Source: Isochrysis galbana (Eukaryota; Haptophyta; Isochrysidales; Isochrysidaceae). Taken from it: a DNA stretch of 64,000 bases. Shown piece after piece: positions 52,397 through 63,369 of the stretch. The notes beneath the pieces were generated by a model. The model was not told where the DNA came from, ran no database searches, and worked only from the letters and a program-made list of their open reading frames with translations. The translations under genes were made by a program, and so were the position numbers. Position 1 is the first letter of the stretch. Each line of letters begins with the position of its first letter. The DNA lies in contig CM030931.1 of NCBI GenBank assembly GCA_018136815.1, positions 4,408,148 through 4,472,147 of the forward strand. The letters run 5' to 3'.

Positions 52397-53074
52397 TTAT
52401 TTCGCACTTGTTATTGTGCGGGCTTGCGTTCCTTGGGGGGACAGATGGTCCGCACTTGATGGACGCACCTGGATTTTTGTGTGAGAAAGTTGCGTTCCAT
52501 CAGGAGCAGTGTAGTTGATGTTTTTACGGACGACAATGAGATTCTGCTCCCTCTCCTCGAGCAGACAGACGAGCTTCTCCAAAGCATGCCTTTCCAGTTT
52601 CGGCGGTCGTCTTGTTACTCCCTGATCCGTCTGCCTCTCTGCTTCAGAAGTGATGATAGGCATTCGAAAGGCAATATCACGTTGCAGTTTCCGTATACTC
52701 GCACCTTGTGGGTACGTCTTCAGCCAGGTCTGTCTGATGTATAGTGCAATGTCCTCGGCATATGGCCGTATAGACTCCGGCAAACAGGCCCAACGGTCCT
52801 CCTCTTTCGCATTCCTCTTCGCCTGCTTGATTGCCCATCTTCGTTTCTGCACCTGCTCCAAGAGCGACGGGACAACGCTCTGCTCCAAGTGGACAGCGTA
52901 ATCTTGCAGAATTTTCGTCCTCGTTCCCGGCAATGAGCGAGCTGACCTCCGACTATCTTTCGAGGTGCACAGCATGCGCTGTGTCGCGCTGCTCGAATGG
53001 GGGAAGGCGGGTGCAACCACGGCGAGTCGCGCGCGGCTGATCATCATGATGAGCATGCAGCAGTGCTCGATCAT
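52397..53074 (-). CDS. hypothetical basic protein, possibly mitochondrial
   Basis: 225 residues from the ATG at 53074. The N-terminus (ISRARLAVVAPAFPHSSSATQRMLCT) is Ser/Arg/Ala-rich with few acids, like a mitochondrial presequence. The body is helical and charged (VVPSLLEQVQKRRWAIKQAK; IRPYAEDIALYIRQTWLKTY; KLERHALEKLVCLLEEREQN). I do not recognise the family. Confidence 0.5.
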   Translation of the reverse strand: MIEHCCMLIMMISRARLAVVAPAFPHSSSATQRMLCTSKDSRRSARSLPGTRTKILQDYAVHLEQSVVPSLLEQVQKRRWAIKQAKRNAKEEDRWACLPESIRPYAEDIALYIRQTWLKTYPQGASIRKLQRDIAFRMPIITSEAERQTDQGVTRRPPKLERHALEKLVCLLEEREQNLIVVRKNINYTAPDGTQLSHTKIQVRPSSADHLSPQGTQARTITSAK

Positions 53075-53192
53075 CCTTCTATCCTTGTAGATGCGAAAAT
53101 TATAAAGTTAGAGTTTTCTTGTCCTAGTTTAATCCTAGTGCTGAGGGACCGTGGACCGTAGCCTTGAGGGCAACGGAGCCCCTGTCCCCTGT

Positions 53193-53290
53193 CCCTGAAA
53201 TGAGGGGTGGCGAGTTACCGTTCGACCCCCCAAATTGTGGGTGCTGCTATGTTTTCATACCAACCTGGGGGGATGGGGGTGAAAAAATAA
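53193..53290. repeat. dispersed repeat (partner at 42894-42995)
   Basis: CCCTGAAATGAGGGGTGGCGAG with TTCGACCC, ATTGTGGGTGCTGCTAT and GGGATGGGGGTGAAAA matches 42894 in the same orientation. Confidence 0.65.
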
Positions 53291-54470
53291 TGGATAATAG
53301 AGTAAGTTACTCGAGTAAGAGTAAGCAGTAGCAGTAATAATTGATAACGTATTGGACCTGGACCTCATTACTAATGACTAATGACTCAATACCAGTACAG
53401 GTTGCACCGCCTTCATCCTTCTTGAGGCGGCCTGCTGTCTGCTTCTGGCTTCTGGGATGGTAGCAAATGAAGGTAACTGACCTGCTATTGTCAAGCAGCC
53501 ACGTACAGTGCCACCCAGGTTGTTCCGTCATACCGTCATATGACACTTGCCATTGCATTGCCATGGAACTGAGTATGATGTCATACATCTGATATCATAT
53601 GATACTCACTCCAAACATCTACACTGATAAACCCGCCATTATCCATTATGATTATGATATAAAAATCTTCTTATACTTATACTCTGTACTTAGAATCGGA
53701 TCCAGCTCGATGACAAACCATTTCAAGCTCCCACAGCAGCACCCCTGGAGCGTCTCCACATGGCACCGCCCCCACTCCACAGCGGTGTGACACTCGTCAT
53801 CGTCATCGCCGTCGTCGCCGCCGCCATCGTTGCTGCACATCAGGTTGGCGGGGCCATGGGGGGGGGGGGGCTTAGAGCTGGGAGCGCCGGTATTTCCCGC
53901 GCCCGAACTTGTACTAGTAAAGCTAGTTGAATTGTAGCCTCTAGTCTTGTCATATTACATATGACACTCAGCAGCTCAGGTCTAGAGCAACTAATACTGA
54001 GATATCATATATGATATCATATATTATGACAGAACAACCAGGAGTGCCACAGTTCGGCCAAGTGGCAATACAACCGATGCACCATTTCGTGGCTAAGCCG
54101 CTGCGGGGTAAGTGGGGAGAGAAGAAGCCACCCCCCTTTCCTAACGATCAATCAATCAATCAACAATCAACCCACGACACTAAGCAATATGCTTTGACCC
54201 ATAAGGATTTCATCTTAATATCATGGAAGAGGAACCGAGTATCTCTTCAATCGTTCCAAAGCTCAAGACCACACTTAGCGTACTGCTAAGGCAATGGTGA
54301 GCCTCGGAAGGCTTGCACACAGGTGTACCAAGTGGGTTACCAAAGGAAAGGCTGCATGCAACCACAATGAAAAGTGTACTCCCAGAATTGTGCGGATGCT
54401 CGACTTGCCCACCTGGATCTGAGTTTTTTGAGCTAAAGGGTGGACGACGTCAAATGAGGGTGCTACATCA
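53291..54470. other. AT-rich intergenic region, no gene seen
   Basis: It shows many ATGATA/TATCAT palindromic stretches (53560-53610, 53995-54030) and CAATCAATC repeats (54150). No supportable frame. Confidence 0.45.
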
Positions 54471-55157
54471 TCAAAATCGCATCGGTCCGTGGTCAAGTGC
54501 GCCTTCATAAGTAGGCGCGTCGTCATACCATGGCCGTCTGCCGCTACGCAACTTTCCTTCCATCTCAGAAAGCGCCCCAAATCTGCGCAAGTCATGCGTC
54601 ATGGAGGGCCGCTTCACAACCATACCACCAATTTGTGTGACATCATCTGCGTAAGCATCAGCGTGGGGCGCGGTTTCCATTTGATGTTGGAACTTCCGCA
54701 AAGCAACCTCTCGTTCATTGACCGGAGGTTTTATCACCCTCTGCTCCAAAGCCAGGAGTCTTTGTCTACGGACATCATCGCCCCCACCCATTTTCAGTGT
54801 GAGATGCTCCGGTCGTGCCTCCGATGGCTGCATCTTGCTCTTCTGCCTTTCCCGGTGATCAAGGCTGTGGGCACCAGATCCCTGGCTGTGGCTGCGCGAG
54901 GCTCTGCTCCTGTTCGTCGTGGCCGTGCTGCTGCTTGTGCTCCTCCGCAGGAGGTGCTTGGAAGGCCAGGCGCTCCCCTCACCCCGCCCACTCTCCAGGA
55001 TCGACACAACTTTGAGAAGTATCCTCTCGTCAGGAGGTGGGCTTGAGCGCACCAGCGCAGTGATGCGAGCGATCAGAGCGTCGTCATCGTCCATCCCGTC
55101 CCAGCGGTCGCCGCCCCCCAAAGGAATGAGGACCTCCCTTTTTGATTTTGAATTCAT
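54471..55157 (-). CDS. hypothetical charged protein
   Basis: 228 residues from the ATG of MNSKSKREVLIPLGG. A DALIARITALVRSSPPPDERILLKVV helix pair is followed by a Ser/Arg-rich middle, a conserved-looking LLALEQRVIKPPVNEREVAL segment and a C-terminus RSGRRPWYDDAPTYEGALDH. Family not recognised. It is divergent from the acetyltransferase gene at 56267. Confidence 0.5.
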   Translation of the reverse strand: MNSKSKREVLIPLGGGDRWDGMDDDDALIARITALVRSSPPPDERILLKVVSILESGRGEGSAWPSKHLLRRSTSSSTATTNRSRASRSHSQGSGAHSLDHRERQKSKMQPSEARPEHLTLKMGGGDDVRRQRLLALEQRVIKPPVNEREVALRKFQHQMETAPHADAYADDVTQIGGMVVKRPSMTHDLRRFGALSEMEGKLRSGRRPWYDDAPTYEGALDHGPMRF

Positions 55158-56266
55158 ACTAAAGGATGGGGAGCCTCGTGTTCGGTATGGGTGCAATGCC
55201 TTGTAGAGATAATCTTTTCGCTACGCAGCCTACGCACAGCACTCTAAGACAAAGGGTGGGAGGGAGGCCATTGGCCATTGGTTTAAAAATAATTCGATAA
55301 GCACGGCGTGTCCATGCGCGGTATGTGGCGCTCGGCGCCCCCCGCTGCAGAACGCCCGCCGGGGTGCGGTCATTCAAATATGAATAACGTAGCTAATGTG
55401 AGATCTCTCATTGATCATAGAGAGCTCTCATACTCATAGCTCATAGCCCTGCTCATTCTCATTCTCATTCTTTCTTCTTCCACTTTCATATTCTCTCATT
55501 CTCCGCTATTGCTGTTGGCTGTTGGTTGTTGGTTTAGATTTAAAGCGTACCCACGTACCCACGGGACACGGGACGGGCCCGCCTTTCGAAATCATTTCGC
55601 GTTCGTCGTTTGTTTTTGTTATCAAGGGCCTTCCTCAACGACGTCAACACTTGCGATGATACCCTGACTACCCTGTCGGAAGAAGGACTTTGGACTTTCA
55701 GCCCTAGAGGAGGCGAGGAGGCGGATCGTGTATGGGGTCCAGAGTCCAGGCGTGGATCGCGGCATGTCGCCGCAGCCGGGGGCGAAGCAAGCGTGTTTGG
55801 GACGATTGCGAGGCAGCCGTGCGACGTGCGTGGCCGGCTTTCGAGTTCGAGAGGGCTCAATCTCTGGCACCAGCGTCCGACTCGGGAGTCGGGAGTCGGG
55901 AGCGGCTTGAGCGAGAGAGCGAACGCAGAGGAAAGGCCGGCCCCTCGTGACAAATTTGCAGGCTGTGAACGGCAGTTACTGTAGACTGTATAACTGTAAG
56001 ATTAAACTTTAAGCCCACCTCTCCTCGCGAGAAAGACTCGCGGAATTGCTAAACTGTAAAGTACTTTTCTCCGACTCTACTCCTACTCATACTCCTACAT
56101 ACCTCTCTTTTTCTGAACTCTTGGCTTGGTTCGTCGATTCATCTCTTTTTCAGGGCAAGACGGGACGGACGCCCGTCTGCCACCCCGCCCCCCTCCTCTC
56201 CCCCCTCGCCCCCCTCTTCCTCGCCCCTCTTCCTCGCCCCCGCCCCCTCTCTCGTGCTCACAGGCG
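55158..56266. other. divergent intergenic region, no accepted gene
   Basis: CATTCTCATT repeats lie near 55450-55500. Overlapping frames at 55600-55980 look protein-like in more than one frame and are not accepted. A pyrimidine-rich block (56185-56255) precedes the next start. Confidence 0.45.
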
Positions 56267-57520
56267 ATGTGGCGATTTCTCCTGCCCACCCGTCCCAGCG
56301 GCGCACTGCTCCGATGGCACTTGCACTCACGCCGCTTCTCGACCCATATGCGTGAGCCTGTCTGCATTGTCGGCGCTGCCAGGACACCGCTCGGGGGATT
56401 CAATGGCTCGCTCGCATCCCTCTCTGCGCCGCAGCTGGGCGCTGCTGCAATTATCGGCGCACTCGCAAAGGCCGGTGTCGCAAAGGAGGCTGTCGAGCAG
56501 TGCTGGATGGGCAACGTAGTCAGTGCAGGCGTCGGACAGGCGCCAGCTCGCCAAGCCGCACGCGCTGCCGGTCTGGCAGATTCCACATGCTGCACTACCG
56601 TGAACAAGGTATGCTCCTCTGGCATGAAGGCGATCGTTCTGGGCGCTCAGCAGATAATGCTAGGACAAACGGAAGTCGTAGTTGCCGGCGGCATGGAATC
56701 TATGTCGAACATCCCGTATTACGCCCCGAAGGTGCGCTTTGGGGCACGCATGGGTAACGCGACCATGGTTGACGGGATGATTCACGATGGGCTCTGGGAT
56801 CCGTACGGCAATTGTCACATGGGCACATACGCCGAGCTCTGTGCAGAGACCCATGGCATCACCAAGGACATGCAAGACGCGCATGCGGATGAGTCATATA
56901 ACCGTGCACGTAGCGCTAGCTTTGAGGACGAAGTGGTGCCTGTCACTGTTAAGTCCCGCAAAGGTGAGACGATCATAAGCCTAGATGACGAGATTGCGCA
57001 GCCCCCTAAGCCAGCATCGAGCGCGACACCCGCTTTCAAGCGCGACGGCGGCACAGTCACCGCTGCAAACGCATCGACTATCTCGGACGGTGCAGCGGCG
57101 CTCGTCCTCATGTCCCGTGCAGCAGCAAAGGCACATGGAGCGACCGTCTTGGCGACAATTCGAGGCTTCGGTGATGCTGAACAAGAGCCAGAGTGGTTCA
57201 CAACGGCCCCGTCTGCGGCGATTCCCCGCGCACTTGCCAACGCAGGCCTCAGCGGCGTGTCTTCCGTCGATTTCTTCGAAATCAACGAGGCGTTCTCTGT
57301 CGTATCCTTGGCAAATAACAAGCTCCTTGGACTCGATCCAAACAAAGTGAATATCCGAGGAGGTGCTGTTGCTCTTGGCCACCCTATTGGGGCGTCCGGG
57401 GCAAGGATTGTTGTAACTCTACTCTCAGTGCTCAGGGATAAAGGAGGGAAGATCGGCGTCGCAGGTATCTGCAACGGAGGGGGAGGTGCCTCAGCAATTG
57501 TCATCGAGGCTGAGAAGTAG
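56267..57520 (+). CDS. ACAT: acetyl-CoA acetyltransferase (thiolase II), probably mitochondrial
   Basis: It condenses two acetyl-CoA to acetoacetyl-CoA, or the reverse, in ketone-body, isoleucine or mevalonate metabolism. Single exon, 417 residues; the start is MWRFLLPTRPSGALLRW, an Arg-rich amphipathic presequence ending about residue 25 (RRFSTHM). All thiolase signatures are present: nucleophile Cys116 (VNKVCSSGMKAI), VAGGMESMSNIPYY, GTVTAANASTISDGAAALVL, NEAF near 340, His372 in GHPIGASGAR and Cys402 in ICNGGGGASAIVIE. Normal family length and no missing key residue. Confidence 0.93.
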   Translation: MWRFLLPTRPSGALLRWHLHSRRFSTHMREPVCIVGAARTPLGGFNGSLASLSAPQLGAAAIIGALAKAGVAKEAVEQCWMGNVVSAGVGQAPARQAARAAGLADSTCCTTVNKVCSSGMKAIVLGAQQIMLGQTEVVVAGGMESMSNIPYYAPKVRFGARMGNATMVDGMIHDGLWDPYGNCHMGTYAELCAETHGITKDMQDAHADESYNRARSASFEDEVVPVTVKSRKGETIISLDDEIAQPPKPASSATPAFKRDGGTVTAANASTISDGAAALVLMSRAAAKAHGATVLATIRGFGDAEQEPEWFTTAPSAAIPRALANAGLSGVSSVDFFEINEAFSVVSLANNKLLGLDPNKVNIRGGAVALGHPIGASGARIVVTLLSVLRDKGGKIGVAGICNGGGGASAIVIEAEK

Positions 57521-58272
57521 TGATGTGGCGCAGTGAAAGTTGTTGAGAGTGTGAGGGCTTGCGATCCCCATGGCCCTCTTCTCTTGCGCCAAATGGCTTG
57601 GTGATGGCGAGTGTGAGAAATCGAAATGGGCGAGAAACTGGAACGGAGGCGATGTGCATAGCCACAGCTACTCCTATTTCGTTTCCACCTTCAACTTCAT
57701 TGATCGAGTGTGCACTCGTGCGAACTCCTCCGGAAGATGCCTTTAGCCGTAGCTGTAGGAAGCCGTTATGTGCACGTTTAATGAAAACGGCATCTACCTC
57801 ATAAAAATTGCTGATTCGATCGTGGAGACGAGGACGACTTGATTGGCATGTGCAGATGCACGTTGGGCTCTTGGTTGGATTGGCGGTGCGCAACATTTCC
57901 ACCCCCCTCGTGGCAGGCGCTAGAGATTATCTGCTGCTTACATAGGAGGGTGACACCCTGAAATGATATTTCAGAGGTTGCAGGTGTCGTTCCACATGAG
58001 CTAGCGAGTCTTCTTGTCGGGTCGGTTAATGAGCCTCTGTCCTCTGTGCTGGATTGATTGTCATGGAGGTGAAACGGGCTTTCCGTTCCGTCAAAAGAGG
58101 GCCAGGTGATTTTTTTGTCATCCATTTACGCTTGTTTTCTTTTTAGGTAGCCACATTAATATTAGTATTAAGAAGATGAGTACAAAGCTAATCACGCTCC
58201 CCACCCCCCTCGCCCCTCTCAACGCGCGGTAACTCCCAGCTACGCGGGCTGAGTTTTCATCTTCTTCGTCTT
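57521..58272. other. intergenic, no gene seen
   Basis: It is the 3' flank of the thiolase gene. Nothing supportable. Confidence 0.5.
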
Positions 58273-58640
58273 CAACTAAGTTTATACTTGGTTGACCCAT
58301 GGGGGGGCACGAGCCCCCCCTCTCTCCACTCCTCCCCTGCCATGGGGGAGGAACCACCCATCCTCGTGGCATGCCTGATGGCTTGCCAGGAGGCCACTGC
58401 CCTACTGACCCACTCCCTTCCCCACAGGCTCGCCCCATTCGCCCATCCTGGCCCCTCGTGACCAGCCCATCGCTCCAACCCCCCCTCCCCCCCCTGGTCG
58501 ACAGGCAGACAGGTGCAGATTGGGGGCCCCAGAGGCTCAGGAGCGCCAGCGAGGGAGAGGCAGAGGAGGCCAGGGCCCAGTCCCAGCCTCCTCTGCCCTC
58601 AGAGCTGGCCTCCAGGCGGGGGGGGGGGGGGGGGGGGACG
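58273..58640 (+). mobile_element. short LINE-related element, 5' half
   Basis: It starts CAACTAAGTTTATACTTGG, followed by an ATG and a G/C hairpin. It matches 25726-26060 closely, then breaks in a G(22) run at 58617. No 3' tail is recognised after it. Confidence 0.75.
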
Positions 58641-59583
58641 CGCGGGAAATAGTAGACGGGAAAGGGGGCGGAAACTCAAGGGAGCACTCGGGGGAAAGGC
58701 GGGAGGGAGTTGGGGCGCGACGGACGAGGGGAGTCGCGCGGGGGAACCTAATCGGGGCGTATAGGGAGAGGCAAGTGTACAAGGCCCCTTCCTTACCCGC
58801 AACAGGGTGACTAGTAGGCGTGTAGCCCGGAATCTTCAGATTTTTTTTTAGTTATGTAACCGTGAATCTTCAAGAGGTTTTTATCTCCTCTTCTCCCTCT
58901 CTCTTGGGCCCGGGGCCGGGGAGGAGGGGAGAGGGGAACAAGGGAACGGTGGGCCGGAAGTGTCACGTGCAATGTGCAATAGTTGAGGACAGAATAGAGA
59001 GAAGGGTAAAGAAGGTCGGCCACGCCGGTTTCGCCCGCCTTTTTGCTAGCCCCCGCTTGCTAGCCTTGCCGCCACCGCACAAGCAAGCGGAGCCACTTGC
59101 GCGCGCACTTGGCGCCCACCGTACCGCCAATTTAGCTACCCCAGCTATAATCTTGCCAGCGCCAGCTATAAGAATAAGAGGTAGATGATTGCGCTCAAAG
59201 CAGGTATACGCAAGAAAATATAGGATGGATACGATAATTATACACATCTCAAAAATCAGTTGGGCGGGGAATCTCGCAATGGATTCTCCATCTACACAAC
59301 GCGCTGAAAATGGGTCAACATACATCGAATTCCTTACACCAAAAGGCATTTCACCGACGGAAAATTCGCAGATCCCTTTGATGGTAGAGGAACTCCGGGT
59401 CGAAACGTGGTCACTGCCTCTACGTACGTATCTGAGCGAATCTCCTTGAGGTGAACTGGAGACTCCTACTGGAGACTCCTAGCATTCCCCCTGCGTCAAT
59501 CGCCCAGACAATCTACCATGCAAACCTTCCTAGATTTTTGGACAAGACAACCAAAGAGCTACAGGGATCGAGCTTCGGCATAA
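58641..59583. other. intergenic, no gene seen
   Basis: G-rich sequence follows the element, with a repeat of GAATCTTCA (58830, 58863). No supportable gene. Confidence 0.45.
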
Positions 59584-61043
59584 TCAGTTTCTCTCAATCG
59601 GCGGCTCGAATTCCTGGTACTCCATGTCGGCACGGCATGTGAACCACATGCCGATGACATATCGCGTGCCTGCTGTTACGCGTCGGGGTTGGTGAAGATT
59701 CTCAAGTCCGCCAGTAAAATGGATCAACCGCCCGGCAAGTGGCTCCACCGCAACATCGCGCTCTTCATCCAGCCAAACGAATTCTCCACCTGCAAAGTCC
59801 GGCTGTTCATGATTCCCGTAATTGCAACCGTCCACGGAACGATCAGATGGAGATGACTTGCAATGTGAGTTCAGGTAGAGCAACGCCGAAAAATCGTATG
59901 AAGCGCGATTAGCTTTATCTACATGGGGATTCCAGTACGCGTGCTTCGGGTCGACGTCCATTCCATCGCGAGGGACACGTTCGTCCGCCCAAATTCGCGT
60001 CATGAGCGACCCGGCAATGTACAAGGGTCCAGCTGCGTGGTCATATTCGATGGTCGTACGCACACGTCGAATCACGTCCCAAAAGATTCTGTAGCCATCT
60101 TCTCCTAGCTGCTTCCTTACGCCCCCTGCCTCAGGAGCAATCGATGTCTGGGCGCCTTGGTGGAAGAGGCCACGCATCGCGCGGTCCATGGCGCCGATCA
60201 GCAATCGTGATTCTGTGGCATTGATGAACCCGTCCCTCATCCAACGAGAACAACCGACAGGCATCACGCTAGAATTCTTTGGCCGAACACTCGGCGTGCA
60301 CCTTGCTTGCGACACGTCCAGCTCATATAGTGTTGGGATGCATTCGACCTCCCATCGCAAAGGCTCCTCGTGAAATTGATCTGATGGGACGACGACACCC
60401 GGCTTGGCCACCCTCACCACGGCAGAAATGCGTGCCGCCTGGGCATTGAGAGCTAAGCGCTGGTCTTCTGTGCTTGCATGCCATGTTGTGAGTCTGGATG
60501 GCTTAAAAGCGGTATGTGGCTGATCAGCATTCCTTTGCGTCTCCTTTGCAATAGGATGACCCCTCAATCGGCTGGCCGCAGCGCGTACAAGTCTCTCACT
60601 CTCCATCGGAAAGCCTCGCCCAGATCGGTGCGAACCATCCGGATTGCTATCTGTTTCCAAAGTGCCCAGCATCTCGGAAGAGACTGTGGGTGGCAACCCA
60701 TCTGAGCGACAAGAGGAAGCTTTTTCTCGCCCCGCCGCAAAGGATTCTGGGTCTACATGATCTTGGGCTGCCATAAGGGCGATCGAGTGAAGCTTCTGCG
60801 CCTGTAACCTAACTTGCTCCACACACCTGCGCAAAAGGGGGCCATCGTAACGATGGGCAAGCCAAGCCGTCTTGGAATGGCTGGAGGGGTATACGCAGCA
60901 TGCGAGGGGCCGCACCGTGAGAGCGCATCGGCGAGACTCTCTCTAGAACCACGCGCGATCAGCGCATTCAGATCCTCATCGCGTGTTGGGCAGCCGATAG
61001 CCGCCGGAAGCAGCAGGGCCACCGCGATGGGGCGTCCGGGCAT
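59584..61043 (-). CDS. 2OG-Fe(II) oxygenase, OGFOD3/prolyl-hydroxylase-like
   Basis: Two minus-strand exons, 61043-60916 and 60826-59584 (intron GTGCGG to GCGCAG), give 456 residues with a split Arg codon. The N-terminus MPGRPIAVALLLPAAIGC is a signal peptide or anchor. The catalytic domain is at the C-terminus: H344-x-D346 (NPHVDKANRASYDFSALLYL), GGEFVWLDEERDVAVEP, GRLIHFTGG, distal H421 (ENLHQPRRV) and R431 (GTRYVIGMWFTC). This pattern is closest to OGFOD3-like proteins as I know them. The middle (60-150) is variable. Substrate unknown. It is the second such enzyme in the window and not a close copy of the first. Confidence 0.82.
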
Positions 61044-61177
61044 GCCGGACGACAACGGCGAGGGCAAAAAGGGGGGGAAGGGGGGACGACAGAGAGACGT
61101 GTGAGAGAGAGGTGAGTACTCCTAGTAGTGGAGTACTATGTCTCACACGTCTCTCTCACCATAACTTCATAACTTCT

Positions 61178-61955
61178 ACTACTATAAAAATCTTCTTAAA
61201 AATTCCCGCTACTTGTGCGACGTGAGGCAGAGTGCTTATGAACCTCCCTACTACCCAACCCTAACCCCTGTCAACCCCCTTCCCCTTCCCCAGTTCCCTC
61301 TTTAGCGGAGAAGCTGGTTCCGGGGAGGCCGTGCGCGCTGCTTCGGCCAGGAGTCGGAGAGAAGGGGGCGGGAGCCTGTGGCTTCTCCTGTGCTCTAACT
61401 TTGCTCGAGGTTCCCTCCCTTGCATCTAGTGTGATCTTACTTTGATCTACGCTGAGTTTTCTACTAGTAAAGTTTATCTATCCTAAGTGATGTTTCGTAT
61501 ATCCAAACCTCTCGCCGCTCGCCGCCTGCGGGAGGTCTTCCGATGTTTCCAGGTTGCGAAGTCTTTATCCACCACGTAAAGAGGGCTTATCATCTTCCGT
61601 ATATGTTTGTTGCTCGGGGCGTGTAGCCACATCTTCTCTCGTTGCTTTTTGAGCCTTTGGAAGAAACCGACCTTCGCCATTACTAATAGGTGGCATCTCG
61701 TAAGACTTGCTCTAAGGATCGACCTAAAACGGACCTCGGACCTACCGTCCGCGTTACCATCCATACTGAATGTTGTAAAAGTCCGTAAGGATATACCTCC
61801 ACGCCAGGATACCCAAGTATCCCGAGGAGGGGTGTGGCCTGTCTACTTGGTAGCAAAAGAGACGTTGGGCTGCTTCAGAGCCCGGCCTAAGATTAATCCC
61901 TAAAAGTCCTTCTATGAATTCGAAGATGGGCTCCGTCGCGATGCATACGGCTAAA
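61178..61955 (-). mobile_element. LINE 3'-terminal copy 1, 5'-truncated
   Basis: The minus strand runs from RT C-terminal coding sequence to a 3' end at TTTTTAAGAAGATTTTTAT. It is about 80% similar to 61966-62720. Its 5' end abuts the T-rich (plus: A-rich) tail of copy 2 at 61957-61966. Confidence 0.75.
61483..61764 (-). pseudogene. LINE RT C-terminal fragment (copy 1)
   Basis: The frame reads VRFRSILRASLTRCHLLVMA, KVGFFQRLKKQREKMWLHAP, SNKHIRKMISPLYVVDKDFA, parallel to copy 2. Upstream similarity continues to about 61950 in shifted frames. No catalytic domain. Confidence 0.7.
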
Positions 61956-61965
61956 TGAAAAAAAA

Positions 61966-62825
61966 ATCTTCTTAAAAATCCCCGCTACATACGCGGCATA
62001 AGGCAGTGTGCTTGTGTACCTCTCTACTACCCGCCTTTACCCCTATCAACCCCCTTCCCCTTCCCCAGTTCCCTCTTTGGCGGAGAAGCTGGTTCCGGGG
62101 AGGCCGCGCGCGCTGCTTCGGCCAGGAGTTGGAGAGAAGGGGGTGGGAGACTGTGGCTCCTCCTTCGCTCTAACGTCGGCTCGCATATCCTTTCATTAGG
62201 TCTTATATCTCGTAAGATCTTTTCATGCTATCCATTGAAGTTTCTACTACAGAGGTTTAGCTACCCTAATTGATGTTTCGTATATCCAGACCTCTCGCCG
62301 CCTGCAAGAGGTCCTCCGACGTTTCTAGGTTGAAATCTTTGTCCACCGTGTAAAGAGGGCGTATCATTTTTCGAATATGTTTGTTGCTCGGGGCGTGTAG
62401 CCCCATATTCTCGCGTTGTTTTTTTAGCCTCTGAAAGAAACCGACCTTCGCCGTTACTAATAGGTGGTATCTCGCAAGGACCGCTCTCAAGATAGACCTA
62501 ACGGACCTACCGTCCGCGTTGCCATATTGGATGTTGTAAAAGTCCGTCAGGATATATCTCCATGCCAAGATGCCCAAGTATCCCGAGGAGGGATGCGGCC
62601 TGTCTACCTGGTAGCAGAAAAGACGTTGGGCTGCTTCGGAGCCCGGCCTAAGGTCAATCCCTAGAAGTCCTTCTATGAATTCAAAGACGGGTTCCGTCGC
62701 GATACATTTGGCTATATGAGTGGAGCTTTCAGGGGCTATGCCGCAGAAGCGGCACGTCGGGTCGTCCGCGAATCGGTTCGCCGTGGCTATCCTCCTATGT
62801 AGGATGCGTTTAAAGTGCATGTAAG
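61966..62825 (-). mobile_element. LINE 3'-terminal copy 2, 5'-truncated
   Basis: It starts on the minus strand at 62825, at the border with the Fanzor-like remnant, and ends with TTTTTAAGAAGATTTTTTTTT at 61966. It is head-to-tail with copy 1. The 3' UTR shares GAAGCAGC, CCGGAACCAGCTTCTC and CTCTACTACCC-type blocks. Confidence 0.75.
62266..62820 (-). pseudogene. LINE RT C-terminal fragment with zinc-knuckle (copy 2)
   Basis: 184 residues: FKRILHRRIATANRFADD, a zinc-binding CRFCGIAPESSTHIAKC, then LAWRYILTDFYNIQYG and KVGFFQRLKKQRENM. It aligns with 38690-39070 of the LINE at lower identity, so it is a different subfamily. The reverse-transcriptase domain is absent. Confidence 0.75.
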
Positions 62826-62831
62826 AATCCC

Positions 62832-63369
62832 TTGACTGATGGAGTCCGACTCGCGGTCACATTTGCCTTTGGAGTCGCCAAAAAGGCACCTAACATTGAC
62901 GGTCTATCGGCCGCCAACTACAAGTGGGATGCTCCCGCAGAAAGGCTTCAATTGGAGGATACGGACCGTGGGGTGTATCGAGACCATCAATGGCGTCATG
63001 ATATCAGCTATCAAGTAGATGCAGATGTCAAGCTCATAGCCATCGATCCGGGCATCAAGAAGAAACTACAGATTGCTTCAGCTCCTCTGTCGCGATGCGC
63101 TGACGCGACGCAGCTTGCGGAGCTCGCTGCAGGTGAGCCCAAATCCGTCTTCTGGGACATTTCCTCCAAAGACTGGGAGGACTACGCGGGAGCCAGGCGC
63201 ACGCGGCGAATATCAAGCTTCCGAGGGCATTTTCTCTGCTTCCACTTCCTTCGTACAAACGGCGTATCGTGCAGTACGAGGGAACCGCACTAGCGACATT
63301 CATGCTGCAGTGGGTCTCTTCCATTGCCGAGCAACAACGCTATTCCATTGCCGAGCAACAACAAAATAG
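62832..63369 (+). pseudogene. Fanzor/TnpB-like nuclease remnant
   Basis: The plus frame reads LTDGVRLAVTFAFGVAKK, then after about 50 residues VKLIAIDPGIKKKLQIAS and VFWDISSKDWEDYAGARR. TDGV, followed by a hydrophobic strand ending in DPG (catalytic Asp codon at 63045, RuvC-I) and a W-x-(I/L)S-x-x-x-(W/Y)-x-x-x-(A/S)G segment, is the order known in Fanzor and TnpB proteins. A frameshift near 63200 moves the likely continuation (LPSYKRRIVQYEGTALATFM) to another frame. The guide-binding N-terminus is cut by the LINE junction at 62825, and RuvC-II/III are absent. Not functional as it stands. Other RNase-H-fold proteins remain possible. Confidence 0.5.
63318..63362. repeat. two-copy 22-bp tandem repeat
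   Basis: TTCCATTGCCGAGCAACAAC occurs twice in a row after the Fanzor-like remnant. Confidence 0.7.

Noticed and set aside
55600-55984. Several overlapping 60-124-residue frames
   Set aside because: Protein-like bits appear in more than one frame and strand, without splice or start context.
61245-61265. Telomere-like CCCTAACCC
   Set aside because: A single short match without repetition inside a LINE 3' UTR.
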